Positions 56,724 through 64,000 of a stretch of DNA of 64,000 nt are shown in pieces; positions within the stretch are counted from its first letter, which is position 1, and every line of letters starts with the position of its first letter. The stretch spans positions 1 through 64,000 of the forward strand of contig JBBSEX010000019.1 in NCBI GenBank assembly GCA_038239345.1. The letters run 5' to 3'. The notes under the pieces were generated by a model, which saw only the letters and a program-made list of their open reading frames with translations, had not been told where the DNA came from and made no database searches. Made by a program: the position numbers and the translations under genes. This DNA comes from JBBSEX01 sp038239345. Lineage in GTDB: Bacteria > Acidobacteriota > Terriglobia > Bryobacterales > Bryobacteraceae.

Positions 56724-57451
56724 AGATAGAGAAGCGCCGGCTGGATCACCTTCTTGTAGAGCGCGGGCTGGCTTCCTCACGAGAACGAGCGCAGGCTTTG
56801 ATCATCGCCGGCTACGTTATACTGAATGGCCAAAAAGGATTGAAGCCCGGTCAAAGCGTCCCCGTGGATAGCCAGCTGGAAGTGCTGGAAAAGCTCCCCT
56901 ACGTTAGCCGGGGCGGCCTTAAGTTAGAAAAAGCTCTCGGGCATTTTGGCATCGATCCAACCGGGATGACGTGCGCCGATATCGGATCGTCCACCGGTGG
57001 GTTCACCGATTGTCTGCTCCAACGGGGCGCCCTGCATGTCTATGCGTTCGATGTCGGCCATGGGCAGCTGGATTGGAAACTGCGGAACGATCCGCGCGTC
57101 ACGGTTCGCGAAGGAGTGAACGCCCGGTACCTGACGCCGGCGGACATCGGCATCGCGATGGACCTTGTCGTCTGCGACGTCAGTTTTATCTCGGTGACCA
57201 TGATTGTCCCGGTAATCGCATCGTTACTGAAGGAGAACGGCGAAATGGTAGTCTTGGTGAAACCACAATTTGAGGTGGGCCGCGACCAAGTGGGAAAAGG
57301 CGGAATTGTCCGCGACCCGGAGTTACACCAAGCCGCCTGTGACCGTGTGTCGGGCGCCGTGACAGCCCTTGGATTTCGCGTAGAGTTGACCGGTAGCCCG
57401 ATCCTGGGCGCGGAAGGAAACCGAGAGTTTTTGTTGCATGGAACGCATTGA
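56720..57451 (+). CDS. tlyA: TlyA family rRNA 2'-O-methyltransferase
   Basis: A 243-residue protein with an N-terminal S4 RNA-binding domain (RLDHLLVERGLASSRERAQA) and a FtsJ/Rossmann methyltransferase domain: SRGGLKLEKAL, CADIGSSTGGFTDCLLQRG, YAFDVGHGQLDWKLR, and VKPQFEVGRDQVGKGGIVRD. TlyA methylates cytidines in rRNA; some homologues are annotated as haemolysins by history only. It overlaps ispA by 4 bp and nadK by 14 bp. Confidence 0.94.
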   Translation: MKIEKRRLDHLLVERGLASSRERAQALIIAGYVILNGQKGLKPGQSVPVDSQLEVLEKLPYVSRGGLKLEKALGHFGIDPTGMTCADIGSSTGGFTDCLLQRGALHVYAFDVGHGQLDWKLRNDPRVTVREGVNARYLTPADIGIAMDLVVCDVSFISVTMIVPVIASLLKENGEMVVLVKPQFEVGRDQVGKGGIVRDPELHQAACDRVSGAVTALGFRVELTGSPILGAEGNREFLLHGTH

Positions 57452-58304
57452 GCGAGTCGGAATTATCTCAAAACCCGGCGTGAAAAATGGCGCGGCCATC
57501 GTCAGCGAATTATTGCGGTGGCTCGCCGGCCGTCAGATCACTGCCCGCATCGATCGCGAGACCGCCGCCTACGCAGGCCGGGAGTCGGATGCCATGCCGC
57601 GCGAAGAAGTTCCGCATGGCACACAGCTGGTGATCGTCCTTGGGGGCGATGGCACCCTGCTATCCGCCGCGCGCGCCATCGCGGGACAAGCTATTCCGAT
57701 ATTCGCCGTCAATCTCGGCGGCCTCGGCTTTTTAACGGCCATCACTGTCGATGACATTTACTGCGAACTGGAACGTGCGCTGCGCGGCGAACATCGCATC
57801 GGTTTGCGGCGCATGCTCCATTGCGAAGTGTTTCGCGGAGAACAGCGCATCTCGCAATATGAGGCGCTGAACGATCTGGTTCTGACCAAAGCCTCGCTGG
57901 CGCGCATGATCGAAGTGGATGCCTACGTCGACGATCATTTCGTCTGCGATTACAAAGCCGACGGGCTGATTGTCGCCACGCCCACCGGCTCTACGGCGTA
58001 CTCGCTCTCAGCCGGAGGCCCGATCATGTTTCCCACCGTCGCCGCTGTATGCATCACGCCCATCTGTCCGCACACGCTCACCAACCGGCCGGTGATCGTT
58101 CCCGATTCCAGCGTGATCAAGATCCTGAATCGAGCCGAAGACGACGCCGGATACCTGACCATAGACGGACAAATCGGCGGTCCGCTGAAACGGGGCGACC
58201 GTATCGTCTGCAGTAGCTCAGCACATTCCATCAGTCTAATCAGACCACCGAAGATGTTGTACTTCGACGTCCTTCGTGAAAAATTGAAGTGGGGAAAACG
58301 ATGA
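57438..58304 (+). CDS. nadK: NAD(+) kinase
   Basis: A 288-residue cytosolic enzyme that phosphorylates NAD to NADP. The diagnostic GGDGT (69-73, within VIVLGGDGTLLSAAR), VNLGGLGFL, NDLVLTK, and ADGLIVATPTGSTAYSLSAG motifs are all present. It starts inside tlyA (14-bp overlap) and its stop overlaps the symporter ATG as ATGA, confirming translational coupling along the operon. Confidence 0.96.
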   Translation: MERIERVGIISKPGVKNGAAIVSELLRWLAGRQITARIDRETAAYAGRESDAMPREEVPHGTQLVIVLGGDGTLLSAARAIAGQAIPIFAVNLGGLGFLTAITVDDIYCELERALRGEHRIGLRRMLHCEVFRGEQRISQYEALNDLVLTKASLARMIEVDAYVDDHFVCDYKADGLIVATPTGSTAYSLSAGGPIMFPTVAAVCITPICPHTLTNRPVIVPDSSVIKILNRAEDDAGYLTIDGQIGGPLKRGDRIVCSSSAHSISLIRPPKMLYFDVLREKLKWGKR

Positions 58305-59521
58305 AAAGAATTTCTCTCACGTCCTGGATCTTCATCGCCATGGCCGTCGGAATCGCTCTGGGCGTATTCTTTCCAGGAGCCGCGGTGTGGCTTGCGCCAA
58401 TCAGCAATATCTTCCTGCGAATGATCAAGTCGATTATCGCGCCACTGATCTTCGGCACCCTGGTATACGGTATTGCCGGAACGGGAAGCGTGAAGAGAAT
58501 GGGCCGCATCGGCGCGAAGTCGATCGCCTATTTCGAAATTATGACATCGCTCGCCCTAGTTGTGGGATTGCTCTTCGTCAATATCGTGCAACCGGGCGTG
58601 GGCGCATCGCTCGCTAATGAACCGGCTCCGCCCCAATTGGCGAAACCGATGACCGCCTCCGAAACGATTGAACATACTTTCCCCACCAGCGTGATTGATG
58701 CGATGGCGAAAGGCGATGTGCTGCAGTTGGTCGTCTTCTCTTTCCTGTTTGGCGCGGCCTGCGCGGCCATCGGCGATAAAGCGAAGCCCGTCGTCGAGTT
58801 CGCCCATTCGCTTTCCGAAGTGATGTTTCGCTATACGAAGTTCGTGATGTACCTTGCGCCAGCCGGGGTCGCGGCGGCCATGGGGGTCACGATAGGAAGT
58901 AAAGGAATAGGCGCGCTAAGCGGACTCGCCAAACTGGTTATCACTTTATACGCAGCCCAAATCTTCTTCGTCGTCTTCGTTATGGGCACGGTGATCTTCG
59001 TGACGAAAATCCCCCTCAAGCGATTCATAGCCGCGGTGCGCGAACCATTCCTGCTGGCGTTTACAACGGCATCGAGCGAAGCGGCTCTGCCCCAGGCCCT
59101 GCAAAATATGGAAGAATTCGGTGTTCCCAAACACATCGTGGGCTTCGTTTTACCGACGGGATATAGCTTCAATCTCGACGGCAGCACCCTCTATTTATCG
59201 CTTGCGGCGATGTTCGTCGCTCAAGCCGCCGGCGTCCACATGCCGCTGGCCACCCAAATATCGATGATGCTGACATTGATGCTTACCAGTAAAGGTGTCG
59301 CCGCCGTACCACGGGCGTCGCTCGTGATTCTTGCGGGAACACTTGCCAGCTACAACCTTCCGGCAGCCGGAATCACGCTGATACTGGGCGTCGACGCATT
59401 GATGGACATGGCGCGCACGTCGGTGAACCTGCTGGGAAACTGCTTGGCATCGGTCGTTGTCGCGCGTTGGGAAGGCGTATCTTTTGCGAAGGATCCCGCC
59501 CCCACATTAGTTTCGCAATAG
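58301..59521 (+). CDS. Dicarboxylate/amino acid:cation symporter (GltP/DctA family)
   Basis: A 406-residue membrane protein of the DAACS family that takes up glutamate, aspartate or C4-dicarboxylates with Na+ or H+. Signs: LGVFFPGAAVWLAPISNIFL, FLRMIKSIIAPLIFGTLVYG, TASSEAALPQALQNM (the serine-rich hairpin), LPTGYSFNLDGSTLYLSLAA and NLLGNCLASVVVARWEG. I use ATG 58301, which overlaps the nadK stop; the GTG at 58289 is possible. Substrate choice cannot be read safely. Confidence 0.93.
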   Translation: MKRISLTSWIFIAMAVGIALGVFFPGAAVWLAPISNIFLRMIKSIIAPLIFGTLVYGIAGTGSVKRMGRIGAKSIAYFEIMTSLALVVGLLFVNIVQPGVGASLANEPAPPQLAKPMTASETIEHTFPTSVIDAMAKGDVLQLVVFSFLFGAACAAIGDKAKPVVEFAHSLSEVMFRYTKFVMYLAPAGVAAAMGVTIGSKGIGALSGLAKLVITLYAAQIFFVVFVMGTVIFVTKIPLKRFIAAVREPFLLAFTTASSEAALPQALQNMEEFGVPKHIVGFVLPTGYSFNLDGSTLYLSLAAMFVAQAAGVHMPLATQISMMLTLMLTSKGVAAVPRASLVILAGTLASYNLPAAGITLILGVDALMDMARTSVNLLGNCLASVVVARWEGVSFAKDPAPTLVSQ

Positions 59522-59525
59522 CCCA

Positions 59526-60734
59526 ATGGCACCCACCGCGATAACACTCAGTGAAGCCCGGCGTATCGCGCTCGCGGCCCAGGGCTTCGATCGTCCAAGG
59601 CCGGCCGGACCCATCGACGCCCGGCACATCCGGCGCACCATTCGCCAAATTGGTTTGCTCCAAATTGACTACGTGAATGTTTTGGTCCCAGCGCATTATC
59701 TGGTTCTCTACTCGCGCCTTGGACCCTATGAACGCACGCGGCTGAACGATTTGATCTATCGCAAGCGGGAGTTCACTGAGCATTGGGCGCATGAAGCCTC
59801 CATCGTGCCGGTGGAGACCTGGCCTTTGTTGCGTCATCGAATGGAACTCCATCGCTCGCATCTAAAAGGCTTCGAAGCAGTAATCGACGGCCAGCCGGAT
59901 TATATCGATTGGATTCTGGAAGAGGTACGTACCCGTGGTCCGTTGACCGCCGACGATATCCCGGAGCGTGAAGGCGTAGCTCGCCGTCAGCCTACAACTT
60001 GGTATCGAACGGTTCCCCGAGCCGTACTGGAGGCGCACTTCGGACGTGGTACGCTCGCCGTCTCCGATCGTCGTCCCAATTTTGCCCGGGCGTTCGACCT
60101 GGCTGAACGCGTGATTGCCAGTGAACATCATGGCCGTCTAATCGACAAGGAAGACGCCCAACGGGAGTTGATACGAATCTCCGCGCGTAGTCACGGCATC
60201 GGGACCGTCAGCGATCTCGCTGACTATTTTCGTATGCCCATTCGCGACACCCGGCAACGCATTCACGAACTTTCGCATGCTGGCGAGCTGCAAGAAGTTC
60301 ATGTCCAGGGTTGGTCCGAAGCCGCCTATTTACACCCAGCGTCGCGTTTGCCGAAACGCATTGAGGCTTCCACTTTGCTATCGCCCTTCGACCCTGTCGT
60401 TTGGTATCGGCCGCGTGCATCGCGTCTGTTTCACTTCGATTATCGAATTGAGATTTATACACCGGAAGCGAAGCGGAAGTGGGGATACTATGTCTTGCCT
60501 TTCTTGCTTGGGGAACGGATAGTGGCTCGCATCGACTTGAAGGCCGATCGTGCAGCACGCCGATTGCAGGTGCTGGCTGCGCACCTTGAGCCAGATGAGG
60601 ATGCCCGCGCTGTGGCCGAGGCTTTATCGAAGGAACTGCGGACGATGGCAATTTGGCTCAATCTGGATGCTGTCTCGGTGCGCCGTAAAGGCGACTTCGC
60701 CCGCGTGCTTGCCGCCATCGTCCGCATTGGATAA
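59526..60734 (+). CDS. YcaQ/AlkX-like winged-helix DNA glycosylase
   Basis: A 402-residue winged-helix (HTH_42) protein of the AlkZ/YcaQ family that unhooks interstrand crosslinks or removes alkylated bases. The Gln-x-Asp motif of the YcaQ branch is seen as Gln46-Ile-Asp48 (IGLLQIDYVNVLVPAHYLVL), where the AlkZ branch has Gln-x-Gln. Later markers: HEASIVPVETWPLLRHRM, LSPFDPVVWYRPRASRLFHF, YYVLPFLLGERIVARIDLKA. It starts 4 bp after the symporter. Catalysis is inferred from the E. coli family member. Confidence 0.9.
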   Translation: MAPTAITLSEARRIALAAQGFDRPRPAGPIDARHIRRTIRQIGLLQIDYVNVLVPAHYLVLYSRLGPYERTRLNDLIYRKREFTEHWAHEASIVPVETWPLLRHRMELHRSHLKGFEAVIDGQPDYIDWILEEVRTRGPLTADDIPEREGVARRQPTTWYRTVPRAVLEAHFGRGTLAVSDRRPNFARAFDLAERVIASEHHGRLIDKEDAQRELIRISARSHGIGTVSDLADYFRMPIRDTRQRIHELSHAGELQEVHVQGWSEAAYLHPASRLPKRIEASTLLSPFDPVVWYRPRASRLFHFDYRIEIYTPEAKRKWGYYVLPFLLGERIVARIDLKADRAARRLQVLAAHLEPDEDARAVAEALSKELRTMAIWLNLDAVSVRRKGDFARVLAAIVRIG

Positions 60735-61745
60735 CTATGCTGTAGTCGCCGCTCCGATTTTCTTGGTCCACGGCGTTGCCGTCTTAATCGCTTCATTCAC
60801 GGCATTGATGTTCTTCACGCCGTCGCCCGAGAGCCAGTCTTCCAGAGCCTTCGCGCCTTGCTTGGCGTACACGGGAATGCCTTCTTTCCAGGTAGCGCGG
60901 CCGCAGAGCACGCCGTTATAATCGGTGCCCGCCTCCGACGCCATAGCCAGCGATTCGATGAAAGCGGCATTGCCAACACCGGCGCTTAAATAGATGAACG
61001 GCTTGGTGGCCACTTCCGCGGCGCGCTTATAAAATTCCTTCGCTTCAGCGCGCGAATAAGCCTTCTCGCCCTTATAGATTGAGCTTCCCTCGACATACTC
61101 GGCATTCACCGGAACTTCCACTTTCAGCACATCGATAAGATAGCCCGGCTTGGAAAACTCTTCCATGCTCTTGATCACAACCTGCGGCTTGATCTTGGCA
61201 TACTCCAGTGACTTTTCGCCCTTTCCGTGCGCATCGTAGCCCACGAATTCCAGGAAGTACGGGATCTGATGATACTCACACTCGGCGCCGATACGCTCGA
61301 CGAAGCGATGCTTTGTATCGTTGACGATTTCGGTGTCGAAGGGTGTGTAATAGATCAGAACTTTCACGGCGTTCGCGCCCAGTTCTTTGATTTTTTTTAC
61401 CGACAAATCGGGCAGCAGATCGGGCAGCCGTCCCTCGGCGGCATTGTCGTATCCGCTCTTCTCATAAGCCAATAACAGACCGGCATTTTTCGCCCGCAAT
61501 GCCGCCGCTGGCAAACCGTATTCGGTATCTAAAAGGATCGCGGTGGCATGCGGTGTCAGGACCTTTACCACCGCCTGCTTGAATTCGGAAAGCATTTCCG
61601 GCGTGACCGCATCTTCAGCCACACCCTTCGCGCTGGCGATTGCCTTTTGCAAACTGCCGCGTTGATCCATTGCGGCCGCGGCGATGACGTCGTGCTGATT
61701 CGATAAAGCTTTAAGGTGGGTCAGTTTTCCTTGTGAAATTGCCAT
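60735..61745 (-). CDS. lacD: Tagatose 1,6-diphosphate aldolase-type class I aldolase
   Basis: A 336-residue TIM-barrel aldolase of the LacD family, splitting tagatose or related ketose 1,6-bisphosphates to triose phosphates through a lysine Schiff base. Typical segments: VIAAAAMDQRGSLQKAI, ATAILLDTEYGLPAA, GANAVKVLIYYTPFD (Schiff-base Lys probably here), FLEFVGYDAHGKGEKSLEYA, and KPFIYLSAGVGNAAFIESLA. I start at ATG 61743-61745; the GTG at 61751 adds two residues. It converges with the glycosylase gene with no gap. A sulfosugar (SFT/SFP-like) aldolase is the main alternative. Confidence 0.85.
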   Translation of the reverse strand: MAISQGKLTHLKALSNQHDVIAAAAMDQRGSLQKAIASAKGVAEDAVTPEMLSEFKQAVVKVLTPHATAILLDTEYGLPAAALRAKNAGLLLAYEKSGYDNAAEGRLPDLLPDLSVKKIKELGANAVKVLIYYTPFDTEIVNDTKHRFVERIGAECEYHQIPYFLEFVGYDAHGKGEKSLEYAKIKPQVVIKSMEEFSKPGYLIDVLKVEVPVNAEYVEGSSIYKGEKAYSRAEAKEFYKRAAEVATKPFIYLSAGVGNAAFIESLAMASEAGTDYNGVLCGRATWKEGIPVYAKQGAKALEDWLSGDGVKNINAVNEAIKTATPWTKKIGAATTA

Positions 61746-61790
61746 ATCCACCAGTTTACCCGGATCGCCGAAGCGATATGATTGTCGGCA

Positions 61791-62180
61791 ATGGAACGTA
61801 TCAACATCTCATCCGGAACGAAGTGGGAACCCATCGTCGGCTATTCGCGCGCGGTGCGGGTGGGCAACCATGTGCACATCTCAGGGACGACGGCCGTCGG
61901 ACCGGAAGGCACGCTCATCGGCCAGAAAGACGCCTATTTGCAGGCCATGCAGACTTTACGAAATATTGAGTCCGCATTGCAGAAAGCGGGAGCCGAACTG
62001 CGCCACGTAGTGCGGACCCGGATGTTCGTCACCAACATCGATCTCTGGGAGGAAATCGGCCGCGCGCACGGCGAGTTTTTCCACGACATCCGGCCGGTAA
62101 CTTCCATGATTGAAATCAGCCGCCTGATAGACCCCGACATGATGGTGGAGATTGAAGCCGAAGCGATTGTCGTAGATTAA
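61791..62180 (+). CDS. ridA: RidA/YjgF family enamine/imine deaminase
   Basis: A 129-residue cytosolic protein of the YjgF/YER057c/UK114 family, forming trimers that hydrolyse reactive enamines, such as those left by threonine dehydratase. Signs: SSGTKWEPIVGYSRAVRVGN, HVHISGTTAVGPEG, AELRHVVRTRMFVTNIDLWE (Arg for substrate), and ending SRLIDPDMMVEIEAEAIV. A TTG at 61782 is open, but ATG 61791 fits better. It shares a 4-bp convergent overlap with msrB. Confidence 0.93.
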   Translation: MERINISSGTKWEPIVGYSRAVRVGNHVHISGTTAVGPEGTLIGQKDAYLQAMQTLRNIESALQKAGAELRHVVRTRMFVTNIDLWEEIGRAHGEFFHDIRPVTSMIEISRLIDPDMMVEIEAEAIVVD

Positions 62181-62788
62181 ACCGCTTTGACAAATTGCAG
62201 CGCCACAGAGTTCATGCAATAGCGCAGGCCGGTTGGCGCGGGGCCGTCTGGAAACACATGCCCAAGGTGCGCTTCACATCGTTTGCAAATTACTTCGGTG
62301 CGCGTTTCAAGAAATTTCGTGTCCGATTTCGTACTGATGTTTTCGTCCGCAATCGGCTGCCAGAAGCTGGGCCAGCCGGTGCCCGATTCGAACTTCGCAT
62401 CGGAACCAAATAACGCCGTCGAGCAGCAAATGCATCGATAAATACCCTTGTCGTGCAGCTTGTTGTAGGGGCCGGTGAACGCGAATTCCGTACCTTCTTT
62501 ACGCGTCACTCCAAATGCATTTGGAGTCAGAATTCGACGCCACTCGCCATTCCGCTTGATGATTTTATCTACCGTGACGGGGCCAAGGCGCCGACCGGAT
62601 TCGGAAAAGTCGATCAGCGTGACCTTGCCCGGCGTTCCGCTCAGCGCATCGTCGCTGGAATCATGCGAGGGGTTCTGATGCTCGCCCCAATACAGCAGTC
62701 CACCCAGCGAAATCGCTCCTAAAACAAGCGCCCGCCGGGGAATCGATCTCCCTTCAAGTTTCTGCCGGAACTGTGGAACATCCGTCAT
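62177..62788 (-). CDS. msrB: Peptide-methionine (R)-S-oxide reductase, exported
   Basis: A 203-residue enzyme that repairs R-methionine sulfoxide. Zinc ligands Cys119, Cys122, Cys168 and Cys171 and catalytic Cys191 (LRYCMNSVAL) are intact, with ESGTGWPSFW. The N-terminus (GRSIPRRALVLGAISLGGLL) has an arginine pair and a hydrophobic stretch like a Tat signal or membrane anchor, so the enzyme likely acts outside the cytosol. The ORF is open back to 63046, but ATG 62786-62788 lies 4 bp after the helicase stop and fits. Confidence 0.93.
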   Translation of the reverse strand: MTDVPQFRQKLEGRSIPRRALVLGAISLGGLLYWGEHQNPSHDSSDDALSGTPGKVTLIDFSESGRRLGPVTVDKIIKRNGEWRRILTPNAFGVTRKEGTEFAFTGPYNKLHDKGIYRCICCSTALFGSDAKFESGTGWPSFWQPIADENISTKSDTKFLETRTEVICKRCEAHLGHVFPDGPAPTGLRYCMNSVALQFVKAV

Positions 62789-62792
62789 GCGT

Positions 62793-64000
62793 CTACTTAT
62801 CAGGACGCTGGAACGGTCCGCCGGGATTCGAAAATCCTGCAAACACCAGCTGTTTTCCCGCCGGACACATTCCCCGATAAAACTCGCAGCGCTTACATTG
62901 CTCGCCTGGACGCAGCGGAAAATGTAGAGTGGACTGCGCCTCGCGAAATTCGCGAACGGATCCAACGGCTTCCTCCATCGCCCGATCGGACAAATCGATT
63001 TCCAGCGCCCGATCGGACCGAAGCAAATACAGATACGCTCGATCAATTCGCCGATCCAGCAACCGCTCTAGTGCAAGTGCGTAGATCCGCAACTGCAGCC
63101 CGTACTCCACTGGCGGATCATTCCGGTCGGTCTTGTAATCCACCAGGATCACTTCTCCGCCCTCCCTGAACCACAAGTCGATCTGGCCCCGCAGAACCAC
63201 ATCTTCCAGCGCGAAAACGAAATCGAATTCCCGCTCCGCCCGCGATGCCCGCCGGCTTCTGCGCCCTAATTCGCTAGCTGTAAATCGATTCGCCAAAGTT
63301 ATCGCGGCGGCGTCCTCATTGCCCGACAGCGTACCCGCCAGAATCGCGTGGACCTGCGTTCCAAGCTCAGCCGCCGGCAAATCTTCGCCATCCACCGCGC
63401 CCTGCTTCCGCTCCGCTTCGAAGCCCAGATAACGACTTAGATAATACTTACGCGGGCAAGCGTGGAATAACGCGATCGAAGTCACGGAAGCATTGGCGTC
63501 ATATTGATCGGGCGTGGGCGGCCGCTCGACAAAACGTTCGTCCGGCACCGCGATTGGCGGGCTCGCTACCTCTTCGGGATTCGCGGCGGCGGTCGCCACT
63601 ATCCGCAAAGCCGGCACCCGCAAGTGTTCGATCAACTTCCACCATTTCGACGCCGGCCGCGAACTCTCGGCATACGACAGCACCAGATGCTCTTGCGCCC
63701 GTGTCATCGCCACATACAACAACCGATGCTCTTCCGCTTCTTCGCGTTCACAGGCCTTGGCGGTGGCCGCAAGATGCGCCGGATCGGGCTGGCCGGAGTG
63801 GGTGACTGGGTCGCGCCAGCGCGCGCCGAGTCCGTCTTCATTTGTATAACTCAACACCGGACGCCGCCGATCCGCACCCCGTTGCAGAGCCGGCAGAAAG
63901 ACGATGGGAAATTCCAAACCTTTCGCCCCATGAATGGACAAGATGCGCACCACATTTCCCGCTTCCCCCGGTGGCGCGTCGGCCTCCGTCTCCGATTCGC
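62793..64000 (-). CDS. Second AddA/UvrD-type helicase-nuclease, C-terminal part (runs off the window)
   Basis: The frame is open to the window end, so the first residues visible are internal. Motif V VRILSIHGAKGLEFPIVFLP and motif VI YVAMTRAQEHLVLSYAES show a UvrD-like helicase end. A PD-(D/E)XK nuclease follows, with GQIDLWFREGGEVILVDYKT. Cysteines at ACPRKYYLSRYLG and in CKRCEFYRGMCPAGK suggest an iron-sulfur staple at the end, as in AddB/RecB-like nucleases. This is distinct from the AddA-like gene at 47955-51380. msrB follows after 4 bp. Confidence 0.87.
   Translation of the reverse strand, partial: ESETEADAPPGEAGNVVRILSIHGAKGLEFPIVFLPALQRGADRRRPVLSYTNEDGLGARWRDPVTHSGQPDPAHLAATAKACEREEAEEHRLLYVAMTRAQEHLVLSYAESSRPASKWWKLIEHLRVPALRIVATAAANPEEVASPPIAVPDERFVERPPTPDQYDANASVTSIALFHACPRKYYLSRYLGFEAERKQGAVDGEDLPAAELGTQVHAILAGTLSGNEDAAAITLANRFTASELGRRSRRASRAEREFDFVFALEDVVLRGQIDLWFREGGEVILVDYKTDRNDPPVEYGLQLRIYALALERLLDRRIDRAYLYLLRSDRALEIDLSDRAMEEAVGSVREFREAQSTLHFPLRPGEQCKRCEFYRGMCPAGKQLVFAGFSNPGGPFQRPDK

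Noticed and set aside
62793..64000. Part of a complete gene beginning at the GTG at 63953
   Set aside because: The frame is open to the window end and helicase motifs I-IV are missing, so the gene starts outside the window.

Overview
The window looks like chromosomal DNA of an Acidobacteriota bacterium, probably of the Solibacter/Bryobacter type. The signs are an Oar-like TonB-dependent receptor with an N-terminal carboxypeptidase-regulatory domain, an 'acidobacterial duplicated orphan permease' (MacB/FtsX-like), a membrane-anchored protein with an N-terminal module I associate with this phylum, PIG-L and GH20 enzymes, and GC-rich coding DNA packed tightly on both strands. LpxC points to a Gram-negative envelope. 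The taxonomic call is an inference from gene content; no rRNA or tRNA gene was found.

Layout. 0.1-6.4 kb (minus): a PIG-L deacetylase, a GH20 hexosaminidase and a TonB receptor, probably one amino-sugar-polymer operon, divergent from a membrane-anchored putative regulator (6.6-7.8 kb). 7.8-12.4 kb (minus): a damaged stretch in which a 3'-truncated, frameshifted Lhr helicase abuts a 5'-truncated thioredoxin/TPR gene with an internal stop. 12.5-18.8 kb (plus): cupin, DoxX, LpxC, a CDP-alcohol phosphatidyltransferase, two Roadblock-type proteins, a glycogen-debranching-type glucosidase and a membrane protein. 18.8-27.3 kb: UvrB with a DUF2520 protein, a solitary Cas6-like RAMP protein, ArgH, and a multi-PAS histidine kinase with its response regulator. 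27.5-32 kb: ADOP permease, threonine ammonia-lyase, and a RAYT transposase flanked by REP-like repeats.

32.4-38.9 kb (minus) is the most system-like block: a membrane VWA/GATase-like protein, a caspase/legumain-fold protein lacking its catalytic cysteine, a secreted TPR protein with a gluzincin (HExxH) domain, and a MoxR AAA+ ATPase, joined by two 4-bp overlaps and one 28-bp gap. 39-46.3 kb (plus): a flippase-like membrane protein, a Ycf46-like AAA ATPase, small membrane/DUF218 proteins, an MsbA-like exporter and a glucose-1-dehydrogenase-type enzyme. 46.26-46.74 kb is the only long gap without a conventional gene. On the minus strand it holds a near-consensus sigma-70 promoter, a Shine-Dalgarno able to pair with about 14 nt of the 16S 3' end, a 19-codon ORF, a folded RNA domain and terminators at both ends: a probable uncharacterised small RNA or dual-function RNA.

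46.7-64 kb: an MFS transporter, an AddAB-like helicase-nuclease pair, an orphan sugar-type binding protein, the XseB-IspA-TlyA-NadK-symporter-YcaQ run, a LacD-type aldolase, RidA, MsrB, and the C-terminal part of a second AddA-like helicase-nuclease cut by the window edge. Repair functions are plentiful (UvrB, AddAB-like, second AddA-like, XseB, YcaQ/AlkX-like, Lhr remnant), as are envelope functions (LpxC, PgsA-like, MsbA-like, YbhN-like, TonB receptor).
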